Under the pieces are notes generated by a model. That model searched no databases. It saw only the letters and a program-made list of their open reading frames with translations, and was not told the origin of the DNA. This document shows positions 1-8,235 of a stretch of DNA of 64,000 nt, in pieces. The stretch is from an uncultured Pelagibacteraceae bacterium (lineage in GTDB: Bacteria > Pseudomonadota > Alphaproteobacteria > Pelagibacterales > Pelagibacteraceae). Position numbers and translations under genes: made by a program. How positions within the stretch are numbered: position 1 is the first letter of the stretch; the number at the start of each line of letters is the position of its first letter. The stretch covers positions 1 to 64,000 of the forward strand of contig CACPFY010000003.1 of the NCBI GenBank assembly GCA_902633335.1, written 5' to 3'.

Positions 1-756
1 AAAATTATAGTGATAGAAAATTCAAATGATAAGAAATTAAAGGATAAACTAGAAAAGGAATATTCAAATTTAAAATGTATTTTATCAGATCAAAATTTAG
101 GTTATGCAAAAGGTAATAATTTAGGTTTATCCATGGTTAATACAAGCTATGCTTTAATTATAAACCCAGACGCAGAAGTTCAAAATCGGGCTATTGATAA
201 TTTCTTTTTTACAATTGAGAAAAAACCTAATTTTGCAATTATTGCTCCATATATTCAAGAAACAAAAAATAAAGACGCTATGACGAATAAACAGAATGGA
301 ATTTTTGAAGTTAAAAACGTAAAGGGGTTTGCTATGTTTTTAAATGTTAAACAGTGTAAAGAAGTAGGGTTCTTCGATGAAAATTTTTTTATTTATTTTG
401 AAGAGATAGACTTTTGTAGAAGATTAACTCAATTAAATAAAAAAATTTATTTAGATACAAATATTAAAATTAATCATGCTGGGGGCACTTCTCATGAAGA
501 GTCAATTAACCATGAAATGGAAAAATCTAGAAATTGGCATTGGATGTGGTCTTCATTTTATTTTCATTATAAACATTATGGTTATATATTCGCATTTATA
601 AAAATATTACCAAACTTTTTATCGGCTATGTTTAAAACAGTTTTTTTTAAAATGATTTCAAATGACAAAAAAAAAGATATTTATTATTCTAGATTTGAAG
701 GAATTCTTAACTCAATCTTGATGAGAAAATCGTGGTATAGACCAAAAATTAATTAA
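1..756 (+). CDS. Glycosyltransferase family 2, 5' end cut by window edge
   Basis: Transfers a sugar from a nucleotide-sugar donor to a surface glycan; resembles WbbL/rhamnosyltransferase-type GT-A enzymes. The frame is open from base 1 and begins inside the first beta strand (KIIVIENSND), so the true start lies upstream and the GTG at 10 is probably not the start. Visible motifs are NPDAEV (metal/nucleotide-binding DxD equivalent) and FDENFFIYFEEIDFCRRL, typical of this family. The C-terminal part is basic and aromatic, which suggests membrane association. The next gene is a nucleotide-sugar epimerase, so this is probably the edge of a surface-polysaccharide cluster. Family call is firm; sugar and acceptor are unknown. 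Confidence 0.88.
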   Translation, partial: KIIVIENSNDKKLKDKLEKEYSNLKCILSDQNLGYAKGNNLGLSMVNTSYALIINPDAEVQNRAIDNFFFTIEKKPNFAIIAPYIQETKNKDAMTNKQNGIFEVKNVKGFAMFLNVKQCKEVGFFDENFFIYFEEIDFCRRLTQLNKKIYLDTNIKINHAGGTSHEESINHEMEKSRNWHWMWSSFYFHYKHYGYIFAFIKILPNFLSAMFKTVFFKMISNDKKKDIYYSRFEGILNSILMRKSWYRPKIN

Positions 757-794
757 AGTTGATTTATAGCTATTAAAATTATAAATATTCTGCA

Positions 795-1811
795 GTGAAC
801 AATATTCAATATAAAATACTTGTTACAGGAGTTGCTGGTTTTCTTGGATCTCATTTATCAGAACAACTTTCAAGATTAGGTCACAAAGTTGTTGGGATTG
901 ACAATATGATCGGTGGTTATGAGGATAATATTCCTAAGGGAGTAGAATTTCATAACATTGACTGTTGTGATTATGAGAAAATAAAAAAAATCATGAAAGG
1001 AATTCAAATAGTTTATCATTGTGCGGCAACAGCGCATGAGGGTTTATCAGTTTTTTCACCTTATGAGATAACAAAAAATAATTATCTTGCATCTGTGTCT
1101 ATTTTTTCAGCAGCGGTAAACGAAAAAGTTAAAAGGATAATTTTTTGTTCATCTATGGCAAGATATGGTTCTCAAGAATATCCTTTTAAAGAAACAATGA
1201 AGCCAAATCCAGTCGATCCTTATGCAATATCCAAAGTTGCAGCGGAACAAGTTCTTATTAATTTATGTGAACTTAATAAAATTGAATGGGTGATAGCCGT
1301 CCCTCATAACATAATTGGTCCTAGGCAAAAATATGATGATCCGTTCAGGAACGTTGTATCTATTATGATAAATAGAATGATACAAGGTAAGGCGCCAATA
1401 ATTTATGGAGATGGTGAACAAACAAGATGTTTTTCGTACATTGATGATTGTTTGTCTTGTTTAATACCGATGCTTGACGAAAAAAAATTAAATAAACAAA
1501 TAATAAATATTGGACCAGATGAAGAATTTGTAACAATAAATAAAGTTGCTGAACTTTGTTCAAATATAACTGGAGTAAATTTACCTCCAATTTATAAAAA
1601 AGACAGACCCCAAGAAGTAAAACATGCTACCTGTTCAGCAGATAAAGCAAGGCAATTATTGAATTATAAAACTAAAGTTTCATTAAAAGAGGGAATAAAA
1701 AAAACATTTGATTATATAAAAAAAAGAGGGGCTAAACCGTTTGAGTACCATATCAATTTAGAAATTGATAACGATCTCACGCCAGACACTTGGAAAAATA
1801 AAGAAATTTAA
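795..1811 (+). CDS. NAD-dependent nucleotide-sugar epimerase/dehydratase (extended SDR)
   Basis: Probably epimerises or dehydrates a nucleotide-linked sugar for surface glycan synthesis. The N-terminal Rossmann motif TGVAGFLGSH (residues about 11-20), the SSMARYG Ser region and the YAISK catalytic pair (Tyr143, Lys147) identify an extended short-chain dehydrogenase/reductase of the GalE/WbpP type. Length (338 aa) is normal. The start is a GTG; it places the Rossmann strand at the expected distance and no better ATG lies upstream. It follows the GT2 gene by 38 bp. The 3' end overlaps the oppositely transcribed apt gene by 4 bp. Substrate cannot be read from sequence. Confidence 0.88.
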   Translation: MNNIQYKILVTGVAGFLGSHLSEQLSRLGHKVVGIDNMIGGYEDNIPKGVEFHNIDCCDYEKIKKIMKGIQIVYHCAATAHEGLSVFSPYEITKNNYLASVSIFSAAVNEKVKRIIFCSSMARYGSQEYPFKETMKPNPVDPYAISKVAAEQVLINLCELNKIEWVIAVPHNIIGPRQKYDDPFRNVVSIMINRMIQGKAPIIYGDGEQTRCFSYIDDCLSCLIPMLDEKKLNKQIINIGPDEEFVTINKVAELCSNITGVNLPPIYKKDRPQEVKHATCSADKARQLLNYKTKVSLKEGIKKTFDYIKKRGAKPFEYHINLEIDNDLTPDTWKNKEI

Positions 1812-2335
1812 TGGCCTGGAAACTCGATTAAACTCTCAGTAAAATAAGATTTCTTTTTAAGTAGATCGTTGCCCGGTAAATCAAATAGGTTAATAACAAA
1901 AATAAATCCAGCAACTGAACCCCCGGACAACTCAATTAGTTTGGCCGCAGCATCGGCTGTCCCACCGGTTGCTATTAAATCATCTATGACTAAAATTTTT
2001 TCTCCAGCTCTTATAGAGTCCTTATGAACTTCGATTGTTGCTTCACCATATTCTAATTTAAAATCAACTGAATGTCTTTCAGCTGGTAATTTATTTTTCT
2101 TTCGTAAAAGTACAAGAGGTTTATTTAATAAATATGAAACTGCTGATGCAAATACAAACCCTCTTGACTCGATAGCTGAGACTTTGTCAAATTTAATTTT
2201 TTTTGATATTTCTATAATTCTATCTATTGAGTATTTAAACGCATCTGGATTTTTAATTAATGTAGTTATATCTCTAAATAGTATTCCTTTTTTTGGATAA
2301 TCTGGTATTGATCTTATATATTTTTTTAAATCCAT
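1808..2335 (-). CDS. apt: Adenine phosphoribosyltransferase
   Basis: Converts adenine and PRPP to AMP. The N-terminus (MDLKKYIRSIPDYPKKGI) and the PRPP-binding loop VIDDLIATGGTA (residues about 116-127) are typical, and 175 aa is the usual length. The frame opens at a TTG at 2347, but the ATG at 2335 matches the family N-terminus and is preferred. It is divergent from mtnP, with about 43 bp between starts, so a shared promoter region is likely. The context makes sense: MtnP releases adenine from methylthioadenosine and Apt salvages it. Confidence 0.95.
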   Translation of the reverse strand: MDLKKYIRSIPDYPKKGILFRDITTLIKNPDAFKYSIDRIIEISKKIKFDKVSAIESRGFVFASAVSYLLNKPLVLLRKKNKLPAERHSVDFKLEYGEATIEVHKDSIRAGEKILVIDDLIATGGTADAAAKLIELSGGSVAGFIFVINLFDLPGNDLLKKKSYFTESLIEFPGH

Positions 2336-2378
2336 ATTTAGCTTCAATATCTAACAAAAAAAGGCTAGATTTTAAATA

Positions 2379-3251
2379 ATGAAAAAAAGAATTCTTGGGA
2401 TAATTGGGGGAAGTGGTCTTTATCAAATAGAAGGCTTGGAAAATATTAAGTGGAAAAAAGTAAGTACATCTTGGGGTGAACCTTCCGATAGAATTTTATC
2501 TGCGACATTAAATAAAAAAGAAGTGTTCTTCATACCCAGACATAATAGAGGACATAAAATAAGTCCTTCTAACATAAACTTTAGAGCTAATATTGAAGCG
2601 TTAAAAAAAATGGGGGTGACTGATATAATTTCAGTTTCAGCAGTGGGCTCTCTTCAAGAACATTTGACCCCAGGGTCTTTTGTTGTAGTTGATCAATTTA
2701 TCGATAGAACCTTTGCAAGGATCAAAACTTTTTTTGATAAAGAAATAGTGGCTCATGTTTCGATGGCAAAACCAACAAGTCCCTCATTAATGAAATGTTG
2801 CGAGTCAGCTTTAGTAAAATGCCAAATACCTCATCAAGTAGGAGGAACTTATTTAGTCATGGAAGGACCACAATTTTCTAGCTTAGCAGAGTCCAAAATG
2901 TATAGATCGTGGAAAGCTGATGTTATTGGTATGACCAACATGCCTGAGGCTAAATTAGCTCGAGAGGCAGAAATTAGATATTGCACTGTTGCAATGGTAA
3001 CAGATTTTGATTGCTGGCATCCAGATCACGATGTGGTAGACGTTCCAACTGTAATAAAAACTCTCAAACAAAATGCCTCAAATGCACAAAATATGATTAT
3101 TGAAATTATAAAGACTTTTGAATCCTTTAGTACAAAGGGAGATCCAGCTAATGATTGTTTAGATACAGCGATAATAACACCAACTAGATATCAAAAAAAA
3201 AGTACTATAAAAAAATTGAAACATATTGCAGGTAGAGTACTAAAAAAATGA
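2379..3251 (+). CDS. mtnP: S-methyl-5'-thioadenosine phosphorylase
   Basis: Phosphorolytically splits methylthioadenosine, the by-product of spermidine synthesis, to adenine and 5-methylthioribose-1-phosphate; related enzymes also accept 5'-deoxyadenosine. Motifs: IGGSGLYQ at the N-terminus, RHNRGH around residues 55-60, MEGPQFSS, and the GMTNMPEAKLAREAEIRYC segment characteristic of MtnP rather than PNP. Length 290 aa is normal. First gene of a run mtnP - hydrolase - mtnA - aldolase in which each joint overlaps by 4 bp, so the four are probably one transcript. Confidence 0.95.
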   Translation: MKKRILGIIGGSGLYQIEGLENIKWKKVSTSWGEPSDRILSATLNKKEVFFIPRHNRGHKISPSNINFRANIEALKKMGVTDIISVSAVGSLQEHLTPGSFVVVDQFIDRTFARIKTFFDKEIVAHVSMAKPTSPSLMKCCESALVKCQIPHQVGGTYLVMEGPQFSSLAESKMYRSWKADVIGMTNMPEAKLAREAEIRYCTVAMVTDFDCWHPDHDVVDVPTVIKTLKQNASNAQNMIIEIIKTFESFSTKGDPANDCLDTAIITPTRYQKKSTIKKLKHIAGRVLKK

Positions 3252-4177
3252 AAAAAATATTGTTAATTCTTATATTTTTTACAGTCTCAAATAAAGTTTA
3301 TGCTAATGGTAAAATTTTAAAAAGTGGGTTTATTACTAAATCAGCTTCAGTAGAAGAAGGCATGGACGTTAAAGACCCAAAAAATAAGATTATTATTATT
3401 TACAATCATGGACAAAATAAAAATGATAAAGCAATAAAGAATGAATGCATTTGGGTTAATCAAATAAAAAATCAGGTTTCACTGGTAGATGTGGGAATAA
3501 ATGGTAAAAAAATTATGGTTTATAACTTTTGTACTAACTATTTAGCTGGAGACATGTCACCGAAAAAATACTGGAAGTTTAAAGAACCTTACGAAGGTAT
3601 ACATAAATTAGATAAAAGAATTAAAAAAAATTTAGAATTAGTGGATAAATTTGTAAAAATAGGCGTGCCTAGAAAACAGATTATTATATCAGGCCACTCC
3701 TGTGGGGGTCTATTAACTTTAATGTTATTAGCTGCTCACCCTGACAAAGTAGGTGGAGGTATATCATATATGCAAGCTTGTTACGGTAAACTTTCATCTA
3801 AATATAAAGTAAAAAAAGTTGGCTCTGAGAAGGCGCTTGCAAAATTTGCAAAAAAATACCCAGGGGGTGCTGAGCTAAGACAAAGACAGATTGACAACAT
3901 AAAAAAAATAAACAGCGTACCCGTTCTTGCTTTTACACATCCAAAAGATAAGTATGAGGGTCTATTATCTGATTGGTTAGAAGAAGTTCAAGGCGTTAAA
4001 AGAATTGTGATTTCAGAGGATTTTAAAATAAATGGAAAAAACTGTGTCATTAAAGGAAATGACTGGGAACAAAAAGTTTCTGAAAGAAAAAATGGTGGTC
4101 ATGAAATGAGTCAAGGACTTTGTTTTCAGTACTATAATCCTGTAATCTTAGAATATATTGCCTCACGAATTCAATGA
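3248..4177 (+). CDS. Secreted alpha/beta-hydrolase of unknown substrate
   Basis: I do not recognise a named function. Residues 1-19 form a signal peptide (MKK, then a hydrophobic stretch, then VYA before Asn), so the mature protein is likely periplasmic. A nucleophile elbow GHSCGG places Ser151 as nucleophile; HPKDKYEG and NGGHEMSQ towards the C-terminus can supply Asp and His, giving a plausible triad. It looks like the dienelactone-hydrolase/esterase branch. It overlaps mtnP and mtnA by 4 bp on both sides, so it is locked into the cytosolic methylthio-salvage operon, odd for an exported enzyme. It might act on an extracellular ester or thioester feeding the pathway; that is inference only. 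Confidence 0.72.
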   Translation: MKKILLILIFFTVSNKVYANGKILKSGFITKSASVEEGMDVKDPKNKIIIIYNHGQNKNDKAIKNECIWVNQIKNQVSLVDVGINGKKIMVYNFCTNYLAGDMSPKKYWKFKEPYEGIHKLDKRIKKNLELVDKFVKIGVPRKQIIISGHSCGGLLTLMLLAAHPDKVGGGISYMQACYGKLSSKYKVKKVGSEKALAKFAKKYPGGAELRQRQIDNIKKINSVPVLAFTHPKDKYEGLLSDWLEEVQGVKRIVISEDFKINGKNCVIKGNDWEQKVSERKNGGHEMSQGLCFQYYNPVILEYIASRIQ

Positions 4178-5244
4178 AAATCAAAGGCAAAAAATACCGA
4201 ACAATCTGGTTTGAAAATAATGAAATCAAAATTATTGATCAAACTAAAATTCCACATAAATTTATAATTAAAAGTTTAAAAAATGTAAAAGATGCAATTA
4301 ATGCTATAAAAACTATGGAGGTAAGAGGTGCGCCTCTTATAGGAGCTACTGCGGCCTATGGATTGGTTTTGTCTATAATTGAAAAAAATGATTTATCCTT
4401 TTTAAAAAAATCAAGTGATGACCTAGTTTCCTCAAGGCCTACAGCAATAAATTTAAAATGGGCAGTAGATCGTATGATGAAAAAATTATCTGGAGTTAAT
4501 AATAGTGATATCCTTAAAATAGCCTTAGATGAAGCAAAAGCAATTACAGAAGAAGATGTAGAGTTTTGTAAAAATATAGGAATTCATGGACTAAAAGTTA
4601 TTGAGGAAATATCTAAAAAGAAAAAAGATGTAGTAAATATTTTAACTCATTGTAACGCAGGATGGCTAGCTACAATAGACTGGGGTACAGCGACTTCTCC
4701 TATTTATCACGCTCATCAAAAAGGGATAAAGGTACATGTTTGGGTTGATGAGACTAGACCAAGAAATCAAGGAGCTAATTTAACTTCTTACGAACTTAAC
4801 GAGGAAAAAATTCCTAATACTATTATTACAGATAATACTGGAGGCATTTTAATGCAAAGAGGAAAGATTGACATGTGTATTGTAGGAACCGATAGAACTT
4901 TATCAAATGGTGATGTATGTAATAAGATAGGCACTTATTTAAAAGCATTGTCTGCAAAAGATAATAACGTTCCTTTTTATGTTGCATTACCGAGCTCAAC
5001 AATAGACTGGAATATTAAAGATCACAAACATATACCTATTGAGGAGAGAAACCCCGAAGAATTATCACATGTGGAAGGAGTTGATGAAAATAACAACATT
5101 AAAAGAGTAAGAATTTACCCACAGAAAAGTAAATCATTAAACCTAGCCTTTGATGTAACGCCTGCTAAACTAGTAACTGGATTAATTACAGAAAAAGGTA
5201 TTTGTGAAGCTTCAGAACAAGGATTAAAGGGATTATTTAAGTGA
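4174..5244 (+). CDS. mtnA: S-methyl-5-thioribose-1-phosphate isomerase
   Basis: Isomerises methylthioribose-1-phosphate to methylthioribulose-1-phosphate. The family's catalytic pair is present: Cys160 in THCNAGWLATIDWGTA and Asp240 in VGTDRTLSNGDVCNKIGTY. The RGAPLIGATAAYG motif (residues 51-63) is also present, which separates MtnA from eIF2B-related proteins. Length 356 aa is typical. Coupled by 4-bp overlaps to the hydrolase upstream and the class II aldolase downstream. No mtnC, mtnD, mtnE or mtnK is visible in the window, so the product is probably consumed by the adjacent aldolase. Confidence 0.95.
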   Translation: MKIKGKKYRTIWFENNEIKIIDQTKIPHKFIIKSLKNVKDAINAIKTMEVRGAPLIGATAAYGLVLSIIEKNDLSFLKKSSDDLVSSRPTAINLKWAVDRMMKKLSGVNNSDILKIALDEAKAITEEDVEFCKNIGIHGLKVIEEISKKKKDVVNILTHCNAGWLATIDWGTATSPIYHAHQKGIKVHVWVDETRPRNQGANLTSYELNEEKIPNTIITDNTGGILMQRGKIDMCIVGTDRTLSNGDVCNKIGTYLKALSAKDNNVPFYVALPSSTIDWNIKDHKHIPIEERNPEELSHVEGVDENNNIKRVRIYPQKSKSLNLAFDVTPAKLVTGLITEKGICEASEQGLKGLFK

Positions 5245-5885
5245 GTAAACTTAAAACAGAGGTAATCAAATATTCAAAAAAATTAAATACTACTAATCTA
5301 TCAGCTTTAAGATCCGGCAATATATCAGTTAGAGCAAAAGAAAAAGGTGTAAAAGGGTTTTATATAACTCCTTCAGGAAGGAAATATTCATCACTTAAAA
5401 CTAAAGATATAGTCTTTGTCTCTTTAAAGGGAACCTATAATAAAAAAAAAGGGAAACCATCATCAGAATGGAGATTTCATCAAGATATTTATGTGAATAA
5501 AAAAGAAGCTAAAGCCATTGTCCATGCTCACTCTACATGTGCCACAGCAGTATCTTCTCATCAAAAAAATATTCCAGCTTTTCACTATATGGTTGCAGTT
5601 GCAGGTGGAGAAGATATTAAATGCACTAAATACGCAACTTTTGGTACTAAAAATCTTTCTAAAAATATTATCAAGGCTTTAAAAAATAGGTCAGCCTGTT
5701 TAATTGCAAATCACGGACAAGTTGCTTTTGGAGAAAATTTGGAAAACACTTTTGAGCTAGCTCAGGAGATCGAAAATATTTGCCATCAATACATTAATGC
5801 CATAAGAATTGGAATACCTAAGATTCTTTCAAAAAAAGAAATGAAAGTAGTTTTAGGTAAATTTAAAAATTATAAAAAAGGATAG
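5241..5885 (+). CDS. FucA-like class II aldolase, probable methylthioribulose-1-phosphate aldolase
   Basis: Zn-dependent aldolase that, by context, cleaves 5-methylthioribulose-1-phosphate (or 5-deoxyribulose-1-phosphate) to DHAP and an aldehyde. Residues follow L-fuculose-1-phosphate aldolase closely: PSSEWRFH (Glu76), HAH zinc ligands His95 and His97, IPAFHYMVAVAGG (Tyr116), YATFGT and NHGQ (His158). MtnB dehydratase belongs to the same superfamily, but the HYM-AGG-YATFGT stretch is of aldolase type. GTG start overlapping the mtnA stop. Corresponds in kind to the Ald2 enzyme of the DHAP shunt described in Rhodospirillum and pathogenic E. coli. Family call is strong, substrate is inferred from neighbours. 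Confidence 0.85.
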   Translation: MSKLKTEVIKYSKKLNTTNLSALRSGNISVRAKEKGVKGFYITPSGRKYSSLKTKDIVFVSLKGTYNKKKGKPSSEWRFHQDIYVNKKEAKAIVHAHSTCATAVSSHQKNIPAFHYMVAVAGGEDIKCTKYATFGTKNLSKNIIKALKNRSACLIANHGQVAFGENLENTFELAQEIENICHQYINAIRIGIPKILSKKEMKVVLGKFKNYKKG

Positions 5886-5892
5886 TTTTTTT

Positions 5893-6372
5893 ATGGTTAA
5901 AGTTGGGGAGCATATAACAATCGATTTTCTTGGTGTAAAAAAAGATTATACTCCAGAATTTTACGAAAAGATTATTTATACAATTGCTAAAGCTGCAAAA
6001 GTAGAAATCTTAAATGTAGCTTCTCATAGATTTCAACCTCAAGGCTTTACGCTGGTTGCACTACTTGCAGAAAGTCATTTTAGTTTTCACACTTTTCCAG
6101 AAAAGGGTGTAATAAGTTTTGATTTTTTCACATGCGGAAAAGTTAATCCTAAAGTTGCTTTAAAAATTTTAAGAAAAGAAATTGAGCACGAAAGAGTTGT
6201 AACTAACGCTTTTGACAGGAGCAGCACTGGTTTATATGACGATATTTATAGCACTCCGGGACAAAAAAAATATTATGTAGTAAAAAAACGTTTTAGAAAA
6301 ATTTACTTCAAAAGTAGGTCAATTTGTCGAAATAATGGATCTAGAAGAATTTGGAAACGCTTTATTTATTGA
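5893..6372 (+). pseudogene. speD: S-adenosylmethionine decarboxylase proenzyme, front half of an apparently frameshifted SpeD-SpeE fusion
   Basis: Makes decarboxylated AdoMet, the aminopropyl donor. The bacterial SpeD core is complete: the autocleavage site AES-H (Glu60/Ser61, which gives the pyruvoyl group), HTFPE, and the FTCG cysteine (Cys81). From residue 131 the sequence (KKRFRKIYFK onwards, to the stop at 6372) stops looking like a protein domain, while the +1 frame from 6284 reads KNVLEKFTSKVGQFVEIMDL and runs straight into spermidine synthase. The switch lies at an A7 run, 6282-6288. Pelagibacter is known to carry SpeD-SpeE as one fused protein, so this is a frameshifted fusion or a sequencing error; the SpeD domain itself could still fold. 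Confidence 0.8.
6282..6288 (+). other. speDE: A7 homopolymer at the speD/speE frame change
   Basis: Seven A residues between GTAGT and CGTTTTAG. In the SpeD frame it reads GTA AAA AAA CGT; with one A fewer it reads GTA AAA AAC GTT, giving VKNVLEKF, which continues smoothly into SpeE. Homopolymers are common sites of both sequencing error and transcriptional slippage. Seen directly in the sequence; the cause is undetermined. Confidence 0.75.
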
Positions 6373-6934
6373 TCATGAAATCCAGGTATCTGAAAAAGAT
6401 GAAAAAATTTATAGCTCAAATTTTTTTAAATCAAGTTACGATTTGAGTAAAAAGAATAATAACATTGCTATCATTGGTGGAGGGGACGGAGGTGTTGCTA
6501 GAGCATGCTTAGAAAATAATTCAAATTACATAGATTGGTTTGAACTAGATCCCGAAATTGTTGACGCATGTTTTAAACATTTACCTAAAGTTTGTTCTAA
6601 GGTCAAGAAAAGTAACAGAATTAAAACTTTTTGGGGTGATGCTTTCAAAAGCATTAAAGAGATCGAAGATTCTAAATATGATAAAATTTTTGTTGATTTA
6701 AATGACGATCAATATTGTATTGACCTTGCTAAAAAAAATATGAAAGGTTTAAAAAGAATATTAAAAAAAGGCGGTGTGATTACAGCTCAAGTAGGTAGCC
6801 AAGATAAAAAACCCAAACAAGTTGAGAAATGGTGTAATGTTTTAGAGAAAAATTTTGGTAATGTAAAACTATCAGGAGCTTATGTTCCTAGTTTTGACTG
6901 TAAGTGGAATTTTGCATCTTCAGTGATGCGTTAA
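6335..6934 (+). pseudogene. speE: Spermidine synthase (aminopropyltransferase), back half of the frameshifted SpeD-SpeE fusion
   Basis: Transfers an aminopropyl group from decarboxylated AdoMet to putrescine or a related diamine. Motifs: FGNALFIDHEIQVSEKDEKIY, GGGDGGVAR (nucleotide loop), FELDPEIVD and VDLNDD. An ATG exists at 6335 but has no evident ribosome-binding site and lies 16 codons inside a conserved N-terminal strand; the coding frame is really open from 6284, immediately after a TAA at 6281. Deleting one A from the A7 run at 6282-6288 would join SpeD and SpeE into a single protein of about 346 aa. If the frameshift is real, expression would need internal initiation at 6335 or recoding. 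Confidence 0.82.
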
Positions 6935-6998
6935 ACACAAATATTCTGCAATAATAAAATACTAGTATATTCCACTTTTATTCCATAGAATAATTAAA

Positions 6999-7793
6999 AT
7001 GTTTAGAGTTTCATGTATCCAAATGTGTTCCTCAGATTGTATTGAAAACAATCTTAAAAGAAGTGAAAAATTAATAAAAAAAGCAATAAGTCAAAAAGCA
7101 AATCTTATTATAACACCAGAGGTATCATCTAAATTTTCATTAGATAAAAAAAAACTTTTTAAAGTCGCAACTAATATGGACAAGGATTCTTATCTTTTAG
7201 GAATAAGAAGATTGGCAAAAAAATATAAAAAATGGATTTTAATAGGTTCTCTTATAATTAAAAATAAAAAAAAACTTTTAAATAGATCAGTGTTAATTGA
7301 TGACAAAGGAAAAATAAAAACATTTTATGATAAAATACATATGTATGACGCAAAATTAAGCAAATCAGAAAAATATTTTGAGTCGAAAACTTTTAAAGCA
7401 GGAAAAAACATAAAAGTGGTCAAACTTCCATGGGGAAAACTAGGGCTATCTATTTGTTATGATCTGAGGTTTCCAAATATGTATAGAAAGATGTCAAAGA
7501 TGGGAGCTATTTTCTTAAGTATCCCATCAGCATTTACAGAAACCACAGGAAGAAGACACTGGCACACTTTATTAAAAGCTAGAGCGATAGAAAACTTTTC
7601 ATATGTTTTTGCACCAGGACAAGCTGGTAAACATTGTAATGGGAGAAAAACTTATGGACATTCAATGATTGTATCCCCTGATGGAAAAATTCTAAAAGAA
7701 TTAGGTAAACGTGAAGGTATTATCACTGCTGCTATCGATCCTAAAAAACCATTTAAATTGAGAAAAACTATTCCTAGCGTTTATAAAGATTAA
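6999..7793 (+). CDS. Nitrilase-superfamily amidase, deaminated-glutathione-amidase (Nit) type
   Basis: Carbon-nitrogen hydrolase with the Glu-Lys-Cys triad: Glu41 in IITPEVSS, Lys112 in YDKIHMYD, Cys153 in SICYDLRFPN. The TGRRHWHTLLKARAIEN stretch matches the Nit branch, which hydrolyses deaminated glutathione as metabolite repair. N-carbamoylputrescine amidohydrolase is in the same superfamily and would suit the polyamine neighbours, but the motif pattern favours Nit. Length 264 aa is normal. It starts 64 bp after speE and its last 4 bp overlap the oppositely transcribed DUF6165 gene. Confidence 0.85.
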   Translation: MFRVSCIQMCSSDCIENNLKRSEKLIKKAISQKANLIITPEVSSKFSLDKKKLFKVATNMDKDSYLLGIRRLAKKYKKWILIGSLIIKNKKKLLNRSVLIDDKGKIKTFYDKIHMYDAKLSKSEKYFESKTFKAGKNIKVVKLPWGKLGLSICYDLRFPNMYRKMSKMGAIFLSIPSAFTETTGRRHWHTLLKARAIENFSYVFAPGQAGKHCNGRKTYGHSMIVSPDGKILKELGKREGIITAAIDPKKPFKLRKTIPSVYKD

Positions 7794-8185
7794 TAATACG
7801 ATTTAACTTCTTGTATATTAGATCCTAGTGTTTTGTTTATTCTTAATTTTATTTTGGCTCTTTCATCATTCGATTTATATACATCACGGGAGAGCTGTAT
7901 AAAAGCATCATCAAATTTTTTATCTTTTTCAGCTTTTCTTTTATTTTCTTCTATATCCCAAAGCTTAAGATTTATTTCTTTTAAAGTTATTATAAGATCT
8001 TTTATTTTACTTTTATCAGGTATTTTTTCATTAGAAGTTTTTTTAAGTGATAACAGTTCTTTATCTATGATTTTTAATTTTTGGCTATCTTTTATTTTTT
8101 CTTTTTTTATCTCTAAAATCGTTATTTTATCTATTAGCTCTCCAGCAGAAATTTCAGCTAGTATTTGATTTAATTTTGTATTCAT
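7790..8185 (-). CDS. DUF6165-like small protein
   Basis: 131-aa protein with the N-terminal block ISAGELIDKITILEIKKEKI, which I recognise as a DUF6165-type motif often found beside glycosyltransferases. The rest is highly charged and probably helical, with possible coiled coil across residues 20-110. No signal peptide or membrane segment. It is divergent from a GT9 gene, with about 50 bp between starts, which supports a role in glycan assembly, but no activity is known to me. An overlapping frame on the opposite strand (7833-8168) is the antisense of this gene. Confidence 0.7.
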   Translation of the reverse strand: MNTKLNQILAEISAGELIDKITILEIKKEKIKDSQKLKIIDKELLSLKKTSNEKIPDKSKIKDLIITLKEINLKLWDIEENKRKAEKDKKFDDAFIQLSRDVYKSNDERAKIKLRINKTLGSNIQEVKSYY

Positions 8186-8235
8186 AAAGTTTTTTTTTGA
8201 TTATACTAATTAATTCATTATATAAAGTTAAAATT

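Noticed and set aside
5241..5885. Call as MtnB (methylthioribulose-1-phosphate dehydratase)
   Set aside because: Same superfamily and plausible by context, but HYMVAVAGG and YATFGT follow fuculose-1-phosphate aldolase closely.
6902..6977. Inverted repeat AAGTGGAAT / ATTCCACTT and ATACTAGTAT palindrome after speE
   Set aside because: Arms are short and far apart; statistically unremarkable in AT-rich DNA.
6999..7793. Call as N-carbamoylputrescine amidohydrolase because of polyamine neighbours
   Set aside because: Motifs around the catalytic Cys and TGRRHWHTLLKARAIEN fit the Nit (deaminated glutathione amidase) branch better.
7833..8168. 111-codon plus-strand frame with hydrophobic, Ser/Phe/Leu-rich product
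   Set aside because: It is the exact antisense of the DUF6165 gene; such hydrophobic products arise from antisense reading of Lys/Glu-rich genes.
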